Shown piece after piece: positions 55,001 through 64,000 of a DNA stretch of 64,000 nucleotides. Position 1 is the stretch's first letter, and each line of letters opens with the position of its first letter. The notes under the pieces are model-generated. The model did not search any database, was not told the origin of the DNA, and was given only the letters and a program-made list of their open reading frames with translations. Origin of the DNA: Apostichopus japonicus (Eukaryota > Echinodermata > Holothuroidea > Aspidochirotida > Stichopodidae); contig NC_092561.1 in the NCBI RefSeq assembly GCF_037975245.1, positions 8,182,001 through 8,246,000 of the forward strand, written 5' to 3'. The position numbers were made by a program, and so were the translations under genes.

Positions 55001-58000
55001 TTTTTTTTAAAACAGGTTATGAAAAGTATCTTTAATATCATTAAACAGTTGGGTACAATAGTTAAACTCACTCTTCCATCTTTTTTCTCTATGGTACTTG
55101 TTCCTTTACTTTTTGGACTCTTGGATAAACTCTTTTGTTCTGCGAAGGGTACCAATATATCATCTTAAAACATGTCTTTAAGCCATATATAACACAGTTC
55201 TCCTCTTCTGTTGTTGCCTCCACACTGGTGTCGTACATCACAGGAAACCTCACCCTTGACTTAGATATTTGGCTTTTCAATTCCTGCTGGAAAAAAGAAA
55301 CAGCAAAGTATTCATCATTTGAAAAAATAAATAAATAAAGTTGTCACCACAAAGTTATGTGAGATTTGCTTCCACTATAGTCTCAAAAAACAATCCCAAA
55401 GTTTGAAGCAGACTGTATAAAGCTGAAAATTTGAACGAGAGTGTCATCACCATTGCAACCAGAATCAAATGCCCAGAATACAGAGACAATAAAACATGGG
55501 CTAAATCTTTGTTTGTTTTTATGATCTTTAAAAATATAAAATTTTAGAAACAGAAATGCACTGAGCCAACTTATTTATAGGCCTAATCGTTTTTAGTTGT
55601 TATTTTGCTTGCTCACATAACAAGCCTGTTTAGACCTAGGCTAGAGGAGAATCAATACTTTGTTACACTAAGTTTGTCTTTCGGTCGTTTTGATTTAGTC
55701 TTACTAGTAGTACTAAAGTATATAATGGACCGACGAAGACTAGAGAATACCCAGAGTTTTAGCAACTGCGTTAAACTGTATCATCTGATCTATTATTTAC
55801 GTCAATGAGTTTCATTCTATCTAGGATCAAAAAGAGAAAACTAATTAATCTTAACCTTTAAACTTTGCTACTAAACAGATATGCTTGAATTACAAATTAA
55901 TGTCAAAAAACATCATAATCTACGAATCGATGCATATACATATACATAAACAGAATAATTTGAATTCGCGCAAGTGAACCCTGCACTACATTGGACAGAA
56001 AAAAAACGTGCAATTATAGACCAAACTAAACATACTAAATTTTCCGTTACTTCTACATAAAATATCAATACAAATACAACAACTTACTCTTTTGGCAGTA
56101 TACTAAAAGCACATGTTATAATAACTTCAGACTATCAAGCTTTCCTGAGAAAAAACGGTTAATACTTCTTACAGTAAACAAGTCGACCGTGAAGGAATGT
56201 CGCAATTGTTTCATGAGCGTGACCGGAAATTAAATACTAAAAAATGATAAATGAAAAGGTTAAATAGAACTGAAGCGTGCATCCTGACTGCTCGCAACAT
56301 ATAATACCGTTGACTAGCCAACATAATTTGTTCAGCCTACTGTGACTGTACGTTTGAAGGTCTAGCCTTGCTTATTCAATATCACAAAGCCTACCCATTT
56401 AGATTCACATGGGATATTACAGGAAATCTTTACCAAATGAGTGTAGACTTCAAATAAACTATTGAGACTTATAGTTCCAGCATTTGTTTGGGAATAAATT
56501 AGAAGATTATGTGCCACTGTTCAGTCTAGCCCAATACACACATAACACATGGTGTTTAGAATGCACACTTTAGTGTTGAGAATGCACTGCAGTACCCAGT
56601 AGAAGCCTATAGGCTACTCACTGTCATTGCACTTGTGTATTGCGAAAAGCCAGCGTGACAACGGTAGCGTTACACTAACCATAATACATGAGTACTAGTG
56701 CCAGTGGCCTAACAATTAACTTTAATTTTACCTTCAAGTTAAAGGAATAACAGGTAGGCCGATGATGGCAGTTAATACCTCCATTCTTCTAAAGACCTTG
56801 GGTGATTTACGGTTGAAAGTTGCTTAGAGTGATCGTATGAAACTATGCCAAGTCCAGCAAGCTGCCGTTGCCTCTCGGTTTCCAAATTGAAGTGAATCGA
56901 ATTGGGTTAAAATACATTAGTCCGTCGACCGACCGACTAAGCTACGATTATGGCGTAAATCGGGTGTCCGTATCGTTCTTAGTCCATGGGTTAAAATACC
57001 TTAGTCCGTCGCCACCGACTAAGCTGCGATTATATTTTCCTTAGTCAGTGTAAACTGACTAAGAAGCAGCGATGAAACGAAGATTTTTGCTAGTTCGTGT
57101 GCATTGACTAACGTTACAAACTAATTTAACGTTAGTCCGTGGCAATATTGACTAGTTTATTTTTTCAGTGTACAGAATTTTTTTGAGTAAAGATACTCCC
57201 TATAGATCGCCGTAAATGACCCTTTCTGGGCCTTGCTAATTTGCAGATAAACGAAGAATAAATAGGTGTCATCGCCAAATTACACCAACAAAATGTGACA
57301 AATATCAATAGATAGATGAGAGCGCAATAAAAAAGTCAACAATCGCGAATAAGTAAAAAGTGGTAAAAAACTGAAAAGGGCGCCAGCAGTCCATTTGAGT
57401 CCGTCGGGGGGGGGGGGGGCATTCGCCCCCCTGACTGTATGGACAGTCCGCCACTGTATCGGATATGTGTGTACGTGGTATTTTAAACTTAGCAAAGAAA
57501 TATCAGCGATGCCGCTATACTAGGCCTAACACAATATCACTGACACTGCAGTTATATGCATGCCTCGTTGCTTATAGTTTAATATGTGAAATTCGTTTTT
57601 CTTTGAATTTTCAGTGGTAAATGTCGTTTATATATATTGTTTTTTATGATGGGTTTTGCTGAATGGGCCCCCACAATCACCAAGCCAAGGCCTCACAAAA
57701 GCTTAATCCGGCCCAGAGTATAAATCAACAAGTAGATTATTATACTTTATTTTACACGAAAGGAAAACATTTGAAGAAAATCTAAACATTGTAACATCAC
57801 AGATTAACCCATAGCAATCCACTTCCTGCAGTAACTCAATCAAAACTACAGTATGAAAATGTTTCCTGAAAGGGAATGAGGACGGTATTTAATTTTTAAT
57901 TTCTGATTTCTTTTATTGTAAATTATGTTTGAGGGCCTCATGTAAGATTAGCGTTTTTTTGTTTGTATCGCTAAAATGAGTTTTACCCTTGAAAGTTGAA

Positions 58001-60391
58001 ATAAATAAATAAATTGAAGAACTTAACATGCATAGATTCTGGATGTGTGACCTGATTGATTCACTTTGGCTTCGGCTTTGAGTAGGCTACAACGTTTCAT
58101 GTGTGATGCCGTGTTGGACAGATCTAACCGTAATAGCATAATGACAGACTTTGCGATCTGTGTTAAAGCCATTGCCAACTTTGTAATCCGCACCCCCCCC
58201 CCCCTCCCCTCACAATTTTGCAAGGTTGGTAAGAGTGACTCCATAGATTTGCCTTTCGGGAAACCACAAGGCGTTTAGCCAAGCAAAATAGGTAGCATTC
58301 AACTAACCTTATCTCGAGTTAGCAATAAGATATAAGTTTTTAATTTACAATGAGGATTACAATGTTTGTCTTTGAAAGATAAGGGTTACATTGTCTATAC
58401 GTAAGAATATCCCTTACAATGCTATAAGGTAGCCTAGGCAGATTTTTTTTTTTTTTTTTTAATTAAAAGGGATAGGATCGCATAAAACTTTGAGAAGGAA
58501 GAAGGAAGTTATCCATAGAGAATGTATACGGACGAACACACAAATGCTAAGATGATCTTTACCGAGAAAGACGACTGGAGTTGCTGGGTCTGCCTCGGTC
58601 AAAGTAATGGGCCGTCGTCCCGTCGTACTTCGGATCGAGGGCGGCAATTAAGGATGAACGGGACCCTTCCTTCGCATCTACACCCCCTGAAATATTAATG
58701 TAGATACAATGAACATCAGCCAGTTGGAACAGTTTTCTAATGCTAATACCCCCTCTAAACTGTTCTCCCATATCATGCTTCAAAGCATTCGTATTGACAG
58801 TACAAACAGTTCTTAACCTTTATCTGATACTGAGAAACATGATATTCATATTGCTCTCACTGACAATACGAGTGCTCTGAACAACGGGACATGACACTAC
58901 AGTATAGAAACAAAAATTGTCCCAACTGGGTGTAAATATTTATTAATACTGATCGATAATTCATGACACGAATTTTCTCTTAAGGACAGAGCATACGAGT
59001 TCTTTTTCTTATTTCTTCGAAATATTACCAAAGGAAAATTGTTGACAGGTAGAAATGGTGTGGAGAGTTCAATATCGGGAGCGACAGGGGATGGAGGGAG
59101 GGGGGGCACAATCTTCGAAGGGCAGTGGGACATGTACATATGACTTTAATGTCGAGAGCAAACCGCAAAATCACCACATAAAGTCCCGACAAAATGGACC
59201 CTATGTGCATTCTGTACCATACTATCTGGAATTTCCTTGTTTTTCCACAGAACGGGACATTTTAGATACTCATATGTGTGGTTGAATTTATCAACAAAAA
59301 GGTACTTTGTAATTTTAGCCTTTTTGAATTCTCAACAAAAGGTCACTTTCTCATAACAAATATGGTAAAAGAGGGCATTTACATTATAACAAAAGGGCAC
59401 TTTTAGTTTATAAAGTCGGGCATGTTTTTCACAAATCTGGGTACACAAATTCACCGCCACCCCCCCCCCCCCAATCATTCCGAAAGGAATGGAAACATTT
59501 ATGGTTTCAGACGTACTATAAAACATAAACAAATCTAAAAGCGAAACTATTTGATTTTTGTTTAATGTGATACGGTATACCTTCGAATGTATGGTACGTT
59601 AAATAAACTTCCAATAAATCATTAAACGTTGACAGTTATAGTTGTAGATATTTTTCATCAGATTGCATTTATCCACATGGGGAAACATACATAAAACCGT
59701 GTACATAACAAATCATATATTATGAAAAATGTTAATTTAAAGTCGTAAATATTTTCATAACCCTCCAGTTGTTAGGTATATATGTCATTGTCGTATCTGA
59801 CGGCATATATTACGTCACTCACCGAAATAACTATATGTAGGTGTACGCAAGTTGTAAAACGTGGTTTACTTACAACAACATATCATGCTACTAAAGGAGC
59901 AGGCTACGCAACCAGTACCTTCCCGAAACACGTCTGTATCAACAAATCCGGGATGTACTGACAGTACAGATATACCCTGACCGGTAAGCTTCCTAGAAAG
60001 GCAATACATATTCATAACCTGTATAAAACAAAAAGATATATCATTAAGAATGAAAGGAGCCTTTAAAGTAACGGAGCCGGGGGTGTGGGGCGCTCCCTGA
60101 AATGAAACCCTTTTCCATGTTTGTAATTACAAAGGTCCCTTTGTTTAGTTCTCTAGTTATTATACAGGTACGTTTTTATGTTTTTATTTATATGTTTTAT
60201 AAAATAATAGTGATCGTTTTTGTTGTAAAACATTCAAATACTTGAATTGAAAGTTTGAGATAACTTTGGGATTTTCCTCTTCAGATCAATGTTACACATC
60301 ACACTGCACTGCTCCTAGGAAACTGTTCCCCCCACCCCTCTCCTCACCCTCTCCCCACCCCTCAACCCAAATTACACCCTTCTCTGCAGCA

Positions 60392-60449
<58 letters not shown>

Positions 60450-63400
60450 GTAGTTTGTGTAAATGCTTTTTTTAAAGGAGACACAAACCATACCATCTTT
60501 ATTAATTTATGTGATAGAGATAACTGTAATGAACACCCCCCCCCCCCACCCTGAGAAAATATCTTATTCTATTCCGTTTGGGGGATTTTAATCTTATTCC
60601 GCTTGGGAGATTTAATATTTATTTGTTTCATATGCAGGACTGAAGACTTTATCAAGTCTAAGTATGACATCAAATGTCTTATTGTTTTCTTTATTATCAC
60701 AATGTTAATTTTTTCCTGATGGAGATGGCTTTTGCAAAAGGATGACTCTAACATATTAAATTGTTAACATTATTACATTTTTGCTGCAAGACACAACAAT
60801 TAAGCAGCAGTTATAAAGGTCTATAAACCGAATACCGTATTTAATGAAAAATATATCTTGTCATCAATAAAATTATATATATATATTTTTTAAACCTGAA
60901 ATAGCTTGGAATTCAGGTAAAATTTGTGAGCTCTGTGAGATTTCAGATCCTGGATATTGTCATGGATCACTTCGCCAAACAAATGGGCAACCGATGACAC
61001 GTTGACAATACGTGAGTTGGGGGCGCTCTCCTTCAATAGTGGCAGAAGAAGTAGCGTGAGGAGGAAGTGGGACAAATAGTTGACTTGAAAGTGAAGCTCA
61101 AATCCATCTTTCGTAACACCTGCAAGATAAAATATATACTGTGTTTATACATATATAGAGAGAGGACAGGGGAGGGGGGGGGGGCTTAGGAGCCTGTGCC
61201 ACTGATGTAGTTATTAAATAGCTTGCTTATCAACCAGCATTCGTTATAATACTATGTAGGGTGATACCATATCTTTTGTGATAGGTAGGCCTAACATAAC
61301 ACTTATAGGGGTATTCCGATCGTTTAATTTCATTGCTTAAAATTATTAAAAAAGTTCTGCACCTCTCGTTCAATTCACATCCTCATGGAATTTTGCATGA
61401 CGAATTTTTGTTCTTATGATAAGTATGAATCTGGCAACATCAGCTGTCAATGTATCATGTCAAACCTTAATGCAGCAAAAACTGTTTTTGTTTTATTTAT
61501 AATCTCATCATTTCGCTCCCATAGGGAGGATGAGATATTGTAGTTCCTTTGCCAGTTGGGTCATATACAGCTATTATCAGTTGCCATAGCAACAGTTGCC
61601 ATGATAAGAGTGAATACTCCTGAGTAGCTACTCTCGGGAAACACCCATGTTGGGGTACCCCAGTGTGACCGGAGGTCTATGACTGAGGGATGGGCAAAAA
61701 CGTGTCTGTGTGTGTCCAATTTTGTGTCAACAACGTCTACATGGCTGGGCTGATTTTCTTCAAACTTGGTGGGAAGCTACCTCAGGGTGAACCCTTGTGT
61801 TTTGCAGAACCAAAGGTCAAATTTAGTGAAAATCTATTTCCTTTGGGGGGGGGGGGGGGGTACATTGAATTGACATAAAATCTTCACAGGTATACTTGAA
61901 AATGTCAAATACTATCAAAATATGTGGTTGCCATGGGAACCAAGGTCAAAGGTCAAATGTTATATTTTAAGGGCAATTTGTGTCAAAAAACTGCTCCTAA
62001 ACGGTTTGCTGGCGATGAGATATGAAACTCTGTGGATTGCCCTCTTGGGTTACAAAAATCATTGGAATCCAATGAGGAAAAATTATTTCTACAATCAAAC
62101 AGTTGCATTTTATTGACATTTAAAACACACAGATCATTGAAATCTATAAGCAAACGTCTCTGCCATACGAACCAAAGATAAAAGCTACGTTTGTGTCCCG
62201 ATTTAAGCTATGCAACTCGATTAATAAATGTGAATTTATAGCATATGCTTACATTTCTGTTGTGCATTCAATGTTCCAGCATTGCAAATGAGTACGTGCA
62301 ATGGCAATCCCCGATCTTTGAATTCACGTACAAACTCTATGGTAGAGTTGAAAGACGAGAGGTCAAGGTTCATGTACTGAATATTCAGTTCAGGCACTTC
62401 ACGCGTGATTGGCTGATGAACAGAATAATATGGGTATTTATTGTAGTGCGCGTACACGCTACAATATCGGCATTACTGGCTAAGTGAACGATACCTACAT
62501 GACTGGGCGTTGAAACTTTAAGTTTCATATAGTCTCTGTACATTTGCAGTTTCCGAAGCTAACTGCGTAGCCAACTTATTCTGAGCCTGTTACGGCGCTC
62601 ACCAGCGCCCTCACTTTGTAGGTACCTACATGAATATGCTCCCTGGTGTGTTGTCTGCCCGAAAAACTTACACCATGAACAACCGAAAAGTTCTTCCTAA
62701 TATTACAAGTACTCCACGCGCACTATAATACTGCGTACTTGCAGACAACTGTAGTTCTAGTTTTTTATTGCCATATCTCAGAAATGCCAAGTGTTTCGGT
62801 TGAATGGACTGTATATATTGTGTGATAGACCATTGCAATAACAACATTATACTACCACAGCATTTGCCTGCAAATACGCAGTATTTTAGTGATCCAGGAT
62901 TTCTCGAAAGAAACGGGGACGAGGGGTGGGCTGAAAACAAGTGTCGGTATACATTTCGAAATTAATATAAACAAAAAAATAATAATATAAATTTTTGGAT
63001 GACGTCATATACTCCCACCTGTTTCTCCGTCTTTTCTCCGCTGTGCTCTTCCTGCGTTTCACGTATCATCCTTTCAATCGCCTTCGTAAAATTGAAACGA
63101 TTATGGGGGGAAAGGAGAGAAAAGAACAATTAAATTCGTTTTAAAAAAAAACCTGAATTGTGAGTAACAAATTACTCAGCTAAAAGTTGCTTTACAGTGT
63201 ACCAATCAGTTTTCTTGCTATGATTTCAAGTGCTTTAACATGAATAGTAACAAAAATTTCGAATATTCTTATCGTTCTTGCAAATGTTTCTGTTACACTT
63301 ACAAATTTAGCTTTTTCTTCATTTCTGCAGGCTATGATGACCCTTCCACCAAGCTGTGCTATAGTCTTAGCTGTCTCGTACCCAATACCTGTATGTACAA

Positions 63401-63898
63401 AATAACAATTCACCATATTAAAAACATGTCCTTAACAGCAGAGGACAAGGGGAGGAATGGGGTTACAAAGGGGTTAAAAATATGTTTCTGTTTCGATTAC
63501 CCGCTTCGATGCAAGTTGTAGGCCAAACAGAAAAGTTAACAAACGCATTGCCCTCCTACCCACCCCCCCCCCCCACAAAAAAACCTCCGCTCCTACAAAT
63601 GGAAATATATACTTGTACCAACTGAACATGACCACCTCTCTTGTAAATAGGGCGCAGCTGGGTATCGAATGCATTACCATTGTGTTAGTTCCTTCCGAGG
63701 AGGCAAATGTGCAACTTACTTCAAGGCCCCAGCGTCCCCAGTTTGATCAATTAGCTGGTAGTAGCGCAGCTGCCTCCTATACGCCCCTCCCACCCCGCCC
63801 TGCCCCGATACCCAACCATTACCTGTGTTTCCACCTGTCACGATGAAGGTTCTATCCGGAGGTAACTGATCATCTGGCACGGAAGGTTTCGCACCCAT
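51954..63898 (-). CDS. Short-chain dehydrogenase/reductase (RDH/WWOX-like), 8 exons, complete
   Basis: Classical-type NAD(P)-dependent oxidoreductase, closest in feel to retinol-dehydrogenase and WWOX SDR domains. Exons: 63823-63898, 63303-63388, 63019-63081, 62253-62412, 60896-61119, 59919-60018, 58563-58686 and 51954-52080. They total 960 bp, 319 residues plus stop, every junction in phase. Cofactor loop TGGNTGIG (21-28), ACRN after beta 2 suggesting NADP, CNAG (118-121), N142, catalytic S170/S171 in NVSSVAHLF, Y196-x3-K200 (YLNSK) and HPG (225-227). No N-terminal membrane segment or WW domain. An unusual charged insert EKTEKQPITREVPEL follows helix C. Substrate cannot be told. The last intron holds a nested transposon. 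Confidence 0.93.
52685..57170. mobile_element. 4.5 kb CACTG-ended DNA transposon nested in the hAT MITE
   Basis: 4486 bp, ends CACTGAAAA and TTTTCAGTG. The host MITE word GCGTACAGAATTT is split with TA (or TACA) duplicated. Both ends carry many TTAGTC/GACTAA words (15 exact in 52710-52999, nine in 56917-57137). The ends resemble EnSpm/CACTA-type elements with CACTG termini (inference). No intact transposase seen. 55089-55280 on the minus strand has a short open stretch (YDTSVEATTEEENCVIYGLK) after a plausible acceptor and could be a coding remnant or captured exon. Confidence 0.88.
53701..54945. repeat. Large palindrome (foldback) inside the nested transposon
   Basis: Left arm GGGAGCCCAGAGGGTTTGGT onward is inverted in the right arm ending ACCAAACCCTCTGGACTCCC; arms of about 600 bp meet near 54320-54370. 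Inner parts repeat GGGGTACCCCTGCCAGTAGA and CCAGTTGAAAACTACTGGAA motifs two or three times per arm. Confidence 0.9.
57850..58250. repeat. Dispersed repeat, copy 2 (SDR intron 7)
   Basis: Partner of the repeat at 46570-46880, with an internal A/T-rich stretch. Ends not defined. Confidence 0.7.
58563..58686 (-). CDS. SDR exon 7
   Basis: 124 bp: GVDAKEGSRSSLIAALDPKY, DGTTAHYFDRGRPS. Corresponds to the EGAxT...Y..DP...G.YF segment; phase 1 in, phase 2 out. Confidence 0.92.
59919..60018 (-). CDS. SDR exon 6
   Basis: 100 bp: VMNMYCLSRKLTGQGISVLS then VHPGFVDTDVFRE. HPGFVDTD is the usual post-catalytic motif. Confidence 0.94.
60391..60452. repeat. TA dinucleotide microsatellite, SDR intron 5
   Basis: (TA)n with minor interruptions. 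Confidence 0.9.
60896..61119 (-). CDS. SDR exon 5 (catalytic)
   Basis: 224 bp: TKDGFELHFQVNYLSHFLLT, SRIVNVSSVAHLFGE, KFYLNSKLFQ. Holds the catalytic Asn, Ser, Tyr and Lys. Confidence 0.95.
61500..62110. repeat. Probable dispersed repeat, SDR intron 4
   Basis: Unspliced intron sequence with words such as CAAACTTGGTGGGAAGCTAC and GTTGCCATGGGAACCAAGGT, typical of old high-copy elements, plus a poly-G run. Boundaries not visible; judged by style only. Confidence 0.35.
62253..62412 (-). CDS. SDR exon 4
   Basis: 160 bp: YMNLDLSSFNSTIEFVREFK then GLPLHVLICNAGTLN. DLSS and CNAG are family hallmarks. Confidence 0.95.
63019..63081 (-). CDS. SDR exon 3
   Basis: 63 bp: AIERMIRETQEEHSGEKTEK then Q. 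Helix C plus a charged insert; acceptor ACGAAG, donor CAG|GTGGGA. Confidence 0.9.
63303..63388 (-). CDS. SDR exon 2
   Basis: 86 bp: GIGYETAKTIAQLGGRVIIA then CRNEEKAKF, completing the Rossmann nucleotide-binding start. Confidence 0.95.
63823..63898 (-). CDS. SDR exon 1 (start, cofactor loop)
   Basis: ATG then MGAKPSVPDDQLPPDRTFIV and TGGNT. Donor ACAG|GTAATG splits the glycine codon of TGxxxGIG. Confidence 0.93.
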
Positions 63899-64000
63899 AA
63901 TGTATTACTTTAGCTCAATCACTGCGGTTTTGGTTTGATAGAGATCAGCAAAAAGAAAGAAAAAGAAAACATTGGATATGTCGAATTGCTTGCGCCATGT

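Larger units (their letters stand above)
52575..57456. mobile_element. hAT-type MITE (CAGTGGCGGAGC family) split by a second transposon
   Basis: Left piece 52575-52684 starts CAGTGGCAGAGC; right piece 57171-57456 ends GTCCGCCACTG. Flanks TATCGGAC (52567-52574) and TATCGGAT (57457-57464) match at 7 of 8. Without the 4.5 kb insert it is about 394 bp, as in its relatives. Lies in the last SDR intron. Confidence 0.93.

Overview
The window reads as nuclear DNA of a marine invertebrate deuterostome, most likely an echinoderm. This is inference: it rests on intron-rich genes with deuterostome-like proteins, very dense small DNA transposons, tRNA-derived SINEs, and frequent AGGCCTA-type words. All three gene families recognised here lie on the minus strand.

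Region 1 (1-18351) holds two diverged copies of one block, A (1-7354) and B (10784-18351), separated by a 3.4 kb spacer. Each copy carries a class I SAM-dependent methyltransferase gene with three securely joined 5' exons and one more 3' exon. The exon between exons 3 and 4 and the terminal exon are not resolved. The copies differ by clean transposon insertions, so each serves as the empty site for the other. Region 2 (18352-20729) has no recognisable gene.

Region 3 (20730-42614) is an almost complete RBM28 (Nop4-like nucleolar RNA-binding protein) gene: 21 exons, about 906 residues, start at 42614 and stop at 21528. A ~99-bp minisatellite lies just past the stop. The introns carry several MITEs, a SINE and inverted repeats.

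Region 4 (42615-51953) is intergenic, built mostly of hAT-type MITEs, a SINE and a decayed LINE. Region 5 (51954-63898) is a complete eight-exon short-chain dehydrogenase/reductase gene. Its exons join in frame to exactly 320 codons including the stop. Its last intron contains a transposon nested in a transposon: a 4.5 kb CACTG-ended element, carrying a ~1.24 kb palindrome, split a hAT MITE.

No operon-like functional link between the three gene families is evident. The most unusual content is the transposon record: several families with visible target-site duplications, one family with 6-bp duplications, and an insertion that left its 8-bp target duplication across a splice acceptor before the gene was duplicated.
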